Shown: piece after piece, positions 16,540 to 24,416 of the stretch
Layout: every line of letters starts with the position of its first letter
How positions within the stretch are numbered: position 1 is the stretch's first letter
Assembly: GCA_000720995.1 (NCBI GenBank)
Contig: JOEL01000017.1
Span: 124,001 to 188,000, forward strand
Length of the DNA: 64,000 bases
Source of the DNA: Streptomyces celluloflavus
GTDB taxonomy: Bacteria > Actinomycetota > Actinomycetes > Streptomycetales > Streptomycetaceae
Direction: 5' to 3'
Program-made: the position numbers and the translations under genes
The notes under the pieces: generated by a model
Told to the model about the DNA's origin: nothing
What the model saw: the letters and a program-made list of their open reading frames with translations, nothing else
Databases searched by the model: none

Positions 16540-17364
16540 CTACGGCGTGACCGCGAGCTGGTCCAGGATCGCCGCGGCCAGCTCGTGGTCACCATCGACC
16601 TTGACGCGTTCGGCGACTGCGGCCGGGCGGACCCGGCCGCAGGCCAGCTGGACGAAGGTGTCCCAGTCCAGCGCGAGCGTCACGGTCGGGCCGAGCGAGA
16701 CACTGCCGTCGACCGTGGCCCTGCCCTCCGCGTTGACCCGGACCGTGCGCAGGAACTCCAGCGGCCCGCTGACATCGAAGACCACGGCCGAGTCGGCGGG
16801 CGCCTGCGCCCGCTTGGCGACGACGACGGGCAGCGCCTTCACCAGCAGATCGCGCGTCAGATACGCGCCGGGGGAGTCGAGGTTGCCGGGCTTGCCGAGC
16901 ACCCGGCGCAGGTCCTGCTCATGCACCCAGACATCGAACGCCCGCTGCTGCAAGACGAACTCCAGCGTGCGGTCCTCACCCAGCGGGCTGCGCATCTCGG
17001 CATCCGGCTTACGGGTCTCGTTGCGCAGCTGCCGGGAGCGGCGGATGACGGTGTATTCGAGCTCGCTGACCATCTCCAGTGCGGTGTGGTGCCGGCGGAC
17101 ATCCACCTGCACCTCCATGCGGCGCGCGAACTCGCTGCGGACGTGGTAGAGGTCGCGCGGCAGCGTGTGGATCGGCCGCGGGTCGCCCAGCATCTCGCAC
17201 TCCACGCCGATGATGTGCGAGACGACATCGCGCACGGACCACCCAGGGAGGTCCGTCGCCACGCTCCACTCGCTTTCGACGAGCGGCTTCACCAGCTCGA
17301 CTATGGCCTCTATGGAATGCGTCCAGGCGTCGATGGAAGACTGGAGGCTGGGATGGACGGTCAC
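16540..17364 (-). CDS. Maleylpyruvate isomerase-family, mycothiol-dependent DinB-fold protein
   Basis: 274 aa, GTG 17364 with GAGGGG upstream. The N-terminal MDMPI/DinB fold is seen in LVKPLVESEWSVATDLPGWS followed by VRDVVSHIIGVE, with His in the metal-binding pattern, and in AFDVWVHEQDLRRVLG. A C-terminal SCP2-like domain follows: VVFDVSGPLEFLRTVRVNAE, then LALDWDTFVQLACGRV. The family uses mycothiol, the actinobacterial thiol, in isomerisation or S-transfer reactions. The substrate is unknown. It stands alone on the minus strand. Confidence 0.85.
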   Translation of the reverse strand: MTVHPSLQSSIDAWTHSIEAIVELVKPLVESEWSVATDLPGWSVRDVVSHIIGVECEMLGDPRPIHTLPRDLYHVRSEFARRMEVQVDVRRHHTALEMVSELEYTVIRRSRQLRNETRKPDAEMRSPLGEDRTLEFVLQQRAFDVWVHEQDLRRVLGKPGNLDSPGAYLTRDLLVKALPVVVAKRAQAPADSAVVFDVSGPLEFLRTVRVNAEGRATVDGSVSLGPTVTLALDWDTFVQLACGRVRPAAVAERVKVDGDHELAAAILDQLAVTP

Positions 17365-17692
17365 GTGACCCCTCGGACTGTTCGTACGCGGGCTGCTGTC
17401 TGTGCAGTCAAGTTACGCTGCGCACGGGCACCCCGGCAGTGCTTTCGGGGGACCATCGTAGGCAGATGTTCGACTGCGGACGGCTTCGGAAGCGCGGTCG
17501 GTGATATCGTGCGCGACCCTTTACCCCGGTTACCCCGGATTGCCGCGACCTTGACGGAGTCGGGCGGCTCCCGCCGCCCTCGGCCGCCCTGCCCGCTCCG
17601 CCCGCCCGCGCCGCCCGCCGCGCTCCGACCCGCCCGCCCGGCCTCCCGCGGCCGGCCAGCTCAGCCCGCCCGGCCCCGTCCCGTCCCGCCGT
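17365..17692. other. Intergenic region with C-rich low-complexity stretch
   Basis: 328 bp with no supported gene. The right half (about 17575-17690) is a strongly strand-biased C-rich tract of CCGCCC/GCCCG words. The left half should hold the promoter of the mycothiol-dependent gene. An AGTCAA (TTGACT on the minus strand) at 17406-17411 is a possible -35. Confidence 0.5.
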
Positions 17693-18187
17693 TCAGCCGT
17701 CCCCGCGCTCCCGCTCCGCCAGCCGGATCACACACACCGCGATGGCGATCAGCAGCGGCGGATCCGCGTCCTCCCGTACGACATCGACCGCATAGGTGTC
17801 GCGCAGGGTCAGCCAGCGCCGCGAGATGTCGGCGAGCAGCTCACCGTCGTACTCGACCGCGAACTCGCGGTCCAGGATCTTGCCGCTGACGTCCAGTTCC
17901 GTACCGTCCACCATCTCGACGCGGTAGTGGTGGCGCAGCAGCGAGAGCCGCTTGCGCCGGACCGTGGCCAGCGGCCGGTCGTCCCGCTCGATGGTCATCG
18001 CATCGCGCAGGCTGAGCATCTTCTTCCGGATGACGATCAGCACCCGCCGCTGAAGGTCCTTCAGCTCGAAGGTCTCGCGCAGCCGCAGCGCCTTCCCGTC
18101 CACCAGGAAAACGTGGCGGCCGTGTTCGTCCTCGATCCAGTAGTCGTCACCGATGCCGAAGATCCGGTCGCGTACGAGATATTTCAT
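17693..18187 (-). CDS. LURP-one-related (DUF567/scramblase-like) protein
   Basis: 164 aa, ATG 18187. The Tubby/LURP-one barrel pattern runs through the whole length: MKYLVRDRIFGIGDDYWIED, VDGKALRLRETFELKD, VLIVIRKKMLSLRDAM, then the repeat TVRRKRLSLLRHHYRVEM and VSGKILDREFAVEY. Function in bacteria is not established; relatives bind membranes or phosphoinositides in eukaryotes. It is divergent from the NHL/thioredoxin gene (64 bp apart). Confidence 0.85.
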   Translation of the reverse strand: MKYLVRDRIFGIGDDYWIEDEHGRHVFLVDGKALRLRETFELKDLQRRVLIVIRKKMLSLRDAMTIERDDRPLATVRRKRLSLLRHHYRVEMVDGTELDVSGKILDREFAVEYDGELLADISRRWLTLRDTYAVDVVREDADPPLLIAIAVCVIRLAERERGDG

Positions 18188-18251
18188 GGGTCACGTGTTC
18201 CCCGCCGCCCCGGTGGAATGCGCGGGCACCGGGGTGACGTTGAATATCCAC

Positions 18252-20078
18252 ATGGCTTCACGTGCGCGCGTCAGGGCCCCCGAGCTGGTCGGCAAGGGCG
18301 GTTGGCTGAACACCGGCGGTAACGATCTGACCCTCTCCGACCTGCGGGGACGCATCGTTGTCCTCGATTTCTGGACCTTCTGCTGTGTGAACTGCCTGCA
18401 CGTCCTGGACGAGCTGCGGGAGCTGGAGGAGCGGCACCGCGACACCGTCGTGATCATCGGGGTGCACTCGCCCAAGTTCGTGCACGAGGCCGACCACCAG
18501 GCGGTCGTGGACGCCGTCGAGCGCTACGGCGTCGAGCACCCGGTGCTGGACGACCCGGAGCTGGTGACCTGGAAGCAGTACGCGGTGCGGGCCTGGCCGA
18601 CGCTCGTGGTGATCGATCCCGAGGGCTATGTCGTCGCCCAGCACGCCGGTGAGGGGCACGCGCACGCCATCGGCACGCTCGTCGAGGAGCTGGTGGCCGA
18701 GCACACCGCGAAGGGGACGCTGCGGCGCGGCGACGGCCCGTACGTACCGCCGGAGCCGGTCGCCACGGATCTGCGCTTCCCCGGGAAGGCGGTGCGGCTG
18801 CCGGCCGGCACGTTCCTGGTCTCGGACACCACCCGGCACCAGCTCGTGGAGCTGGCGGCGGACGGTGAGCGGGTGCTGCGCCGGATCGGGACCGGCGAGC
18901 GCGGGCTGGACGCGGACTCCTTCAACGAACCGCAGGGCCTGGCGCTGCTGCCCGGGGGCAAGGTCGCCGTCGCGGACACCGTCAACCACGCGATCCGGGT
19001 CTTCGACCCCGTCAGCGGCACGCTGGAGACGGTGGCCGGTACCGGCAAGCAGTGGTGGCAGGGCTCGCCCACCTCGGGACCGGCCCGTGCGGTGGCGCTC
19101 TCCTCGCCGTGGGATATCGCCTGGTGGCAGGACCGGCTGTGGATCGCGATGGCCGGGGTGCACCAGCTGTGGACGTACGACCCGGCGTCCGGCACGGTCG
19201 CGGTCGCGGCCGGTACGACCAACGAGGGGCTGGTCGACGGCTCGGCCGCCGAGGCGTGGTTCGCCCAGCCGTCCGGGCTCGCGGCGGCCGGCGACCGGCT
19301 CTGGGTCGCCGACTCCGAGACCAGCGCGGTGCGGTGGGTGGAACGGGACACGGACGCGGCGGGCGGTAGCGGCGACGGTGGCTATGTCGTCCGTACGGCC
19401 GTCGGCACCGGGCTGTTCGACTTCGGGCACCGGGACGGCGCCGCCGGTCAGGCACTGTTGCAGCACCCGCTCGGGGTGACCGCGCTGCCCGACGGCTCGG
19501 TGGCGATCGCCGACACGTACAACCACGCGCTGCGCCGCTTCGACCCGGCGACCGGCGAGGTGACGACGCTGGCCACCGATCTGCGGGAGCCCTCGGCCGC
19601 GGTGCTCGTCGACGACGACATCGTGGTGGTGGAGTCGGCACGGCACCGGCTGACCCGGCTGCGGCTGCCCGAGGAGGCCGTCCGCGTCGAGTCGGTGGCG
19701 CACCGCACACAGCGCGCGGCCACCGAGGTCGCCCCCGGTGCGCTGCGGCTGGACGTGGTCTTCCAGGCCCCCGCCGGGCAGAAGCTCGACACCCGGTACG
19801 GCCCCTCGACGCGGCTGCTGATCAGCGCGACGCCGCCGGAGCTGCTGGCCGACGGCGCGGGCGCGGGCACCGACCTCGCACGGGATCTGGTGCTCGCGGA
19901 CGGGGTGACCGAGGGCGTCCTGCACGTCTCCGCGATGGCCGCGTCCTGCGACGACGACCCGGCCGTCGAGTACCCCGCCTGCCATGTGCACCAGCAGGAC
20001 TGGGGCGTCCCGGTCCGGGTCGTCGAGGGCGGTGTGGCGCGGCTGGGGCTCGTCCTGGCGGGGCTGGACGCCGAGTAG
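18252..20078 (+). CDS. Thioredoxin-like / NHL-repeat beta-propeller protein (NHLRC2-type)
   Basis: 608 aa from ATG 18252; upstream frame is open, but the sequence there is the shared promoter. Residues 10-150 are a TlpA/thioredoxin-like domain with the redox motif in DFWTFCCVNCLHVLDEL (CCxxC). The following 350 residues make NHL/propeller blades: FNEPQGLALLPGGKVAVADT, HPLGVTALPDGSVAIADTYN and similar. The C-terminal 100 residues form a further beta domain. This order matches human NHLRC2 and its bacterial relatives, whose molecular role is not settled. It is cytoplasmic by sequence, with no signal peptide. Confidence 0.88.
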   Translation: MASRARVRAPELVGKGGWLNTGGNDLTLSDLRGRIVVLDFWTFCCVNCLHVLDELRELEERHRDTVVIIGVHSPKFVHEADHQAVVDAVERYGVEHPVLDDPELVTWKQYAVRAWPTLVVIDPEGYVVAQHAGEGHAHAIGTLVEELVAEHTAKGTLRRGDGPYVPPEPVATDLRFPGKAVRLPAGTFLVSDTTRHQLVELAADGERVLRRIGTGERGLDADSFNEPQGLALLPGGKVAVADTVNHAIRVFDPVSGTLETVAGTGKQWWQGSPTSGPARAVALSSPWDIAWWQDRLWIAMAGVHQLWTYDPASGTVAVAAGTTNEGLVDGSAAEAWFAQPSGLAAAGDRLWVADSETSAVRWVERDTDAAGGSGDGGYVVRTAVGTGLFDFGHRDGAAGQALLQHPLGVTALPDGSVAIADTYNHALRRFDPATGEVTTLATDLREPSAAVLVDDDIVVVESARHRLTRLRLPEEAVRVESVAHRTQRAATEVAPGALRLDVVFQAPAGQKLDTRYGPSTRLLISATPPELLADGAGAGTDLARDLVLADGVTEGVLHVSAMAASCDDDPAVEYPACHVHQQDWGVPVRVVEGGVARLGLVLAGLDAE

Positions 20079-20137
20079 ACCAGCGGGGCCCCGTCGCCGG
20101 GCCGGGCCCCGTCGCCGGTAGGGCTCCGTACCGGACG

Positions 20138-20812
20138 TCAGCCCGCCGAGCCGGACTTCAGCTCGGCCTTGGTGAGGCTGACCTGCCAGTCGGTGACCTT
20201 GGCCGCCGGGCCGACGGAGACCGGGCCGCCCGGGAAGTCGACCCGCGCCGGGCCCCGGTGCGCCCCGTGCAGGCCGTTGCCGAGGAACTCGACGGTAGCG
20301 AAGGTCTGCTTGGTGCCCCGGGTGGCGGCGGTGGTGGTGGGGATGCTCGCCCAGGCGTGGCCGCGCGGGCGGAGCGCGACCGAGTGCCCCACCATCGACG
20401 GCCCGCCCTCCAGGAAGCCGAGCGGCTCCTTGGCGGCGCCGAAACGCAGCGCCGGTGCGTCGTAGAGCTTGCAGGGGGAGCCGGAGCGGTTGGTGAACTC
20501 CACCACCACGTGCGACGGCGACGCCTTCTGGAAGAACCGCAGGCTGTCGGCGGTGGGAATGCACGTACCGGCCGCCCTGGACGCGGCGCCCGCCCCCACA
20601 CCCGCGCCGCCGCCGATGATCCTGCGCTTCTTGCTCTTTGACGACGAGGACGACGAGGACGACGAACCGGCCGAGGACGACGTCTGCTTCTGCGACTTCG
20701 ACCTCGACTTCTTGGCGTTGCCGGAGCAGCCCGTCAGCGCGAGCGTGCCGGAGAGCCCGATCGCCAGCGCGGCGTAGGCGGCGGAGCGGCGGCGGGTGCG
20801 GTATGCGGTCAT
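20138..20812 (-). CDS. DUF4232 lipoprotein with serine-rich linker
   Basis: 224 aa, ATG 20812 with GGGGGA upstream. The lipoprotein signal has a basic start (YRTRRRSAAY), a hydrophobic core and the lipobox LTGC. A low-complexity Lys/Ser linker and a Gly/Ala stretch follow. The extracellular DUF4232 domain has CIPTADSLRFFQKASPSHVV, VEFTNRSGSPCKLYDAPALR and the end strand VTDWQVSLTKAEL. Function is unknown. It is one of three DUF4232 lipoproteins in the window; the next one is 370 bp upstream on the same strand. Confidence 0.85.
   Translation of the reverse strand: MTAYRTRRRSAAYAALAIGLSGTLALTGCSGNAKKSRSKSQKQTSSSAGSSSSSSSSSKSKKRRIIGGGAGVGAGAASRAAGTCIPTADSLRFFQKASPSHVVVEFTNRSGSPCKLYDAPALRFGAAKEPLGFLEGGPSMVGHSVALRPRGHAWASIPTTTAATRGTKQTFATVEFLGNGLHGAHRGPARVDFPGGPVSVGPAAKVTDWQVSLTKAELKSGSAG
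20626..20720 (-). repeat. Low-complexity Ser/Lys-coding tract
   Basis: GAC/GAG-rich trinucleotide tract on the plus strand (GACGAGGACGACGAGGACGA and onwards). On the minus strand it encodes the serine run of the DUF4232 linker. Such tracts are prone to length change. Confidence 0.7.
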
Positions 20813-21179
20813 CGATGGTTCCCCCGTGGAGTTGTGGCGATCAGCGGCGATCGGTGCGGTGCGGATCGGTGGCGGCGCGTACATCGGCGAACCGTGGGCG
20901 GGATTCCGCGTCGGTGCCTCCGAACGTGCCGCTGTACGTGCCTCCGTAGGCCCGTAGGTGTCATGGCACCGCCACGATATCGATGGCCGTCCGTGGCGCC
21001 GGAGCCGGTTCGGTGCGCACCGCGGGCCGGGGCGCGGCGGACGCGCCGGGCGTCCCGCGCGCACCAGCCCTCCCGTACGCACCGGCATCCCCCCACGCAC
21101 GGCGAAGGGCGCCCGCCGGGGGAAAGCGGGCGCCCTGGTTCATGGGGTGCGGGGTGGGGACGGATCGCCGTGCGGTGGT

Positions 21180-22040
21180 CTACCAGGCGATGGCGGCGGC
21201 CGGGTCGGCCTGCCAGTAGGTCACCCACGCGCTGTCGTCGATGTACGCCGAGCCGCCCGGCAGCGCCACGTTCGCCGAGCCGCCGATGCTGCCCTTCCCG
21301 TCGCGGCCGGGGAGGCTGACCGAGAGCGAGGTCATCTTGTTGCCGTTGCGGCCCGCGCCGTCGGCGGAGGACGTCATCACGGCGGCGTAGCCGGACTCGC
21401 CGGGGGCGAGGGTGACCACGGCCTGCGGCCTGGTGGCCGGGAGGTTGGGCACCGGCGACTGGGCTTCGTCGAACCGCAGGTAGGGGGCCTCGTAGAGGTC
21501 GCAGACGGCACCGGAGGTGTTGGTGGCTGTCAGCAGCAGGTGGTTGACCGGCCGGGCGAGCGGCTGCACCGTGAAGTGGATCTTCGCGGCGTCGCAGGCG
21601 GTGTGCCGGGTGCCGGAACCCGCGTCGACGGTGCCGGGGTGCCGGATGACACCGCCCGTCCTGGCGGCGTTGCCGCCGTGGCCCACCGACGTCTTCTCCG
21701 CCGCGACGGCGGCGTGCGCGCCCTGCTCCGCGGCGCTCCGGCCGGTGCCGCCGTCGTTCCGAGCTCCCTGCGAGCCGCCCTGGAACGTGTCGCCGCCCTG
21801 GGACGTGTCACCGACGGAGGCCGTGGTGTCGTCCTGCGGCGCCGGGTTGAACGGCTTGGCGGCGGCGGTCTTGAGCGCGTCCTCCTGGCTGCCGCAAGCG
21901 GTGAGGGAGAGCGCGGCGACGGCGGTCAGTCCGGCGGCGGCGATCCGCAGCGTACGGCGGCGGGCGGTACGGGCGGTGGCCCGGTCTCTGGCGGTGCTGT
22001 CGGCGCTGGCGTTACGGGCGGTGGTGTCGGTGCTCGGCAT
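21180..22040 (-). CDS. DUF4232 lipoprotein
   Basis: 286 aa, ATG 22040 with GGGGGAG upstream. A 30-residue polar, Arg-rich leader (TARTARRRTLRI) precedes a hydrophobic core and the lipobox LTAC. A long Gly/Ser/Asp linker follows, then the DUF4232 domain: CDAAKIHFTVQPLARPVNHL, LLTATNTSGAVCDLYEAPYL, and the C-terminal SVSLPGRDGKGSIGGSANVA. The signal region closely resembles that of the DUF4232 gene at 62612 (RTARRRTLR-AAA-LTA), so these two are recent relatives. Both also share an upstream direct repeat. It lies downstream of the AfsR-like regulator gene on the same strand. Confidence 0.85.
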   Translation of the reverse strand: MPSTDTTARNASADSTARDRATARTARRRTLRIAAAGLTAVAALSLTACGSQEDALKTAAAKPFNPAPQDDTTASVGDTSQGGDTFQGGSQGARNDGGTGRSAAEQGAHAAVAAEKTSVGHGGNAARTGGVIRHPGTVDAGSGTRHTACDAAKIHFTVQPLARPVNHLLLTATNTSGAVCDLYEAPYLRFDEAQSPVPNLPATRPQAVVTLAPGESGYAAVMTSSADGAGRNGNKMTSLSVSLPGRDGKGSIGGSANVALPGGSAYIDDSAWVTYWQADPAAAIAW

Positions 22041-22402
22041 ATCCGGTCTCCCCCGGTAGGTGGCGTCCTGCGGTCCGCCCGGTGGTCGTCCGGGCAGCTG
22101 TCCTGCGGTCTGCCTCGCGGTGGCCCGCGAGGTGTGCTGCTGCCAGTACCGCGGGGTCTGCTGCTACCTGTCCCGCGGAGTGTTCCGCTGTGTCCTGCTG
22201 AGTGTCGTACTGCGTCTCGTGCTGCGTCTCGTGCTGTGTGTCCCGCGTTCTGTCCACAAGACTGCCGCCCGCCGCTGCCGTATCACTAACGCCCGCCTAA
22301 CGCCCACTTTGCGGCCGGGCGCGTGGCCGGTCCCGCACCGCCCACCGGCCCCGGCTCACCGACCCCGGCCGACCGGCCCCGGCCCACCGCCCGGCCACCG
22401 CT
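22041..22402. other. Upstream region of the DUF4232 gene
   Basis: 362 bp without a gene. It contains a run of short repeats based on TGCGTCTCGTGC and TGTCCCGCG (about 22130-22260). It also holds a clean 11-bp-period direct repeat at 22286-22307, listed separately. It probably holds the DUF4232 promoter and an untranslated leader. Confidence 0.6.
22286..22307 (-). promoter_or_regulatory. 11-bp-period direct repeat, candidate regulator site
   Basis: On the minus strand two GGGCGTTAG words lie exactly 11 bp apart. One-helical-turn direct repeats are the binding mode of SARP and OmpR/PhoB-type regulators. The same arrangement (GGTGTTAG twice, 11 bp apart, same orientation to the gene) occurs upstream of the DUF4232 gene at 62612. 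Confidence 0.5.
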
Positions 22403-24415
22403 CTACCGCCCCGCCTCACCGCCTCCGTCCCGTCGGCCACCGGGCTGACCCGGCCGGCCAGGCTCGCCCTGCCCGTCCCGTGCGAACAGCTGGGTGAGCG
22501 TGCTGATCGTGTAGACGTCGGTGGCTTCCTCGTCGACCAGATGCATTTCGGCGAGCCGGTCGAGGGCGTCCTGGGTGCGCTCCGGGTCGTCGTACCCGGC
22601 GAGCGCCGCCGCCACGGACGCGTTGAGGTGCCCGTCCGCGCTGGTGGCCAGCGCGGAGAGCAGCCGCGCGTCGTCCGCCGACAGCCGGGCCACGGACATC
22701 CGCAGCGCCGCCGCGATCCCGGTGTCCTCCGCCGACAGCAGCGCGAGCCGCCGCCGTTCGTCGCGCAGCGCCGCGGCCAGCCGGGCCAGCCGCCAGCGCG
22801 GCCGGGCGGTCAGCTGGGCGGCGGCGGCCCGCAGCGCCAGCGGCAGCCCGTCGCAGAGCGCGACGAGTTCCTGCGCGGCGGCCGGGTCCTCGGCGACCCG
22901 GTCGGCGCCCAGCATCGCGCCGAGCAGCGCCGCCCCCTCCTCGTAGCCGAGGACCTGGAGGCCGACCGGCAGGGCGCAGTCGGTGGCCACCAGGCCGTCC
23001 AGCCGGCTGCGGCTGGTGACGACCGTGGCGCAGTGCAGGCCGCCGGGCAGCAGCGGCCGGACCTGCGCGGAACTGCGGGCGTTGTCCAGGACGACCAGCA
23101 GCCGGCGGTCGGCGACCAGCGACCGGAACAGCGCCGAGGCGGCCTGCGCCGAGGTGGGTACCCGCTCCGGCGGGGTGCCGAGCGCGAGCAGGAAGTCCCG
23201 CAGGATCTCGGCGGGCGCCGCCTCGTCGCCCTCGCCGAAACCGCGCAGATCGGCGAAGAGCTGGCCGTCCGGGAAGGCCGCGGCGTACAGATGCGCCCAC
23301 TGCACGGCGACGGCGGTCTTGCCGACCCCGGCCGGTCCCGCGACCACCGCGAGCGGGCTCTCGCCGGTCGACTGGGTCGTCAGCGCCGCGGTCAGCGCGG
23401 CGAGTTGGCGTTCCCGGCCGAGGAAGCGGGCGGGCGGTCTGGGCAGCAGCCGGGGCGCCTGGGCGGCGGGACCGGATCCGCCCCGCGCACCGGTGGCCCC
23501 GGCCGTCCCGTCAGCCCCGCGTGAGGCGTGCGGACCGCCCTGTGCGGGTACCCGGCCGTCGCCGGCCGCCGCGGAGCGGTCCGCGCCGCCCGCCGTGTCG
23601 GTACCCGCCCCACGCGTTCCGCCGCCGGCCGCGGCACCCGCGCCCCGCCCGGACGTGGCGGACTGCCCGCCGGCCGCCTCCGCCCGCAGGATCTCCTCGT
23701 ACGCACCGCTCAGCCGCTCGCCCGGATCGACGCCCAGTTCCTCGTTGAGCAGCCGGCGGGTGCGGTGGAACCACTCCAGTGCGTCGGACTGCCGCCCGGT
23801 CCGGAACAGCGCCCGCATCAGCGCGGCGATCAGCCCTTCGCGCAGCGGGTGGCTGACCGCGGCGGAGTACAGGATGGTCGCGGACTGCTCGTGCTCGCCG
23901 AGCGCGCCGTGCGCCCGCGCCAGCGCCTCGACGGCCGTCAGCCGGCGCTCCTCCAGCGCGTGCGCGGCGGCGGCGAACGCCGGGCTGGTGACCGTGCCGG
24001 TCAGCGCGGGCCCGCGCCACAGCCCCAGCGCCTCGCGCAGCAGCGGTACCGCGTCGGCCGGCGCCGCCTCGGGCCGGGCCCGCGCGACCAGTTCACCGAA
24101 GCGGTGGGCGTCGATCAGCTCCTCGGGCAGCCGCAGCAGATAGGCCGAGCCGTGGGTGGTCAGCTCGATGCCGTGCGCGCTCGCGCCGCCTTCGGCGAGC
24201 GTCGCGCGCAGCCGCGAGACATGGCCCTGTACGACGGTACGGGCGTGTTCGGGTGGTTCGTCCTCCCATAGGAAGTCGATCAACTGATCCAGCGGGACGG
24301 TGGTGTTGGGCTGCAGCAGCAGCAGCGCCAGCACACTGCGCCGTTTGACGGGCCCGAGCGACAGCTCCCCGGATCCGGTCGTTACGGCGATCGGGCCCAG
24401 CATCGAGAATTCCAA
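22403..24415 (-). CDS. AfsR/SARP-family regulator with BTAD and NB-ARC ATPase domains
   Basis: 670 aa, TTG 24415 with GGAGTG upstream and no gap to the preceding gene. It has a winged helix of OmpR/SARP type (1-95: SLGPVKRRSVLALLLLQPNT, FLWEDEPPEHARTVVQGHVS) and the bacterial transcriptional activation domain (about 100-245, ending in FRTGRQSDALEWFHRTRRLL). A Gly/Ala linker leads to an NB-ARC ATPase with Walker A AGPAGVGKTA, RRLLVVLDN (Walker B), the VVTSRSR motif and GLPLAL. Unlike S. coelicolor AfsR it lacks a long C-terminal TPR array. Such proteins activate secondary-metabolite or stress genes through 11-bp direct repeats. Confidence 0.9.
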   Translation of the reverse strand: MEFSMLGPIAVTTGSGELSLGPVKRRSVLALLLLQPNTTVPLDQLIDFLWEDEPPEHARTVVQGHVSRLRATLAEGGASAHGIELTTHGSAYLLRLPEELIDAHRFGELVARARPEAAPADAVPLLREALGLWRGPALTGTVTSPAFAAAAHALEERRLTAVEALARAHGALGEHEQSATILYSAAVSHPLREGLIAALMRALFRTGRQSDALEWFHRTRRLLNEELGVDPGERLSGAYEEILRAEAAGGQSATSGRGAGAAAGGGTRGAGTDTAGGADRSAAAGDGRVPAQGGPHASRGADGTAGATGARGGSGPAAQAPRLLPRPPARFLGRERQLAALTAALTTQSTGESPLAVVAGPAGVGKTAVAVQWAHLYAAAFPDGQLFADLRGFGEGDEAAPAEILRDFLLALGTPPERVPTSAQAASALFRSLVADRRLLVVLDNARSSAQVRPLLPGGLHCATVVTSRSRLDGLVATDCALPVGLQVLGYEEGAALLGAMLGADRVAEDPAAAQELVALCDGLPLALRAAAAQLTARPRWRLARLAAALRDERRRLALLSAEDTGIAAALRMSVARLSADDARLLSALATSADGHLNASVAAALAGYDDPERTQDALDRLAEMHLVDEEATDVYTISTLTQLFARDGQGEPGRPGQPGGRRDGGGEAGR

Positions 24416-24416
24416 C

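Noticed and set aside
18258-20564. 768-codon minus-strand frame opposite the NHL/thioredoxin gene
   Set aside because: The translation is low-complexity Arg/Gly/His/Pro without any domain, while the plus strand has clear thioredoxin and NHL motifs.
20138-21100. Upstream extension of the first DUF4232 gene to 320 aa
   Set aside because: The lipoprotein signal peptide begins at ATG 20812 with a ribosome binding site; the extra N-terminal part is Arg/Pro-rich shadow sequence.
22130-22260. Short repeats TGCGTCTCGTGC/TGTCCCGCG, considered as a CRISPR-like array
   Set aside because: Units are irregular, under 15 bp, with no constant spacer length, and no cas genes are present.
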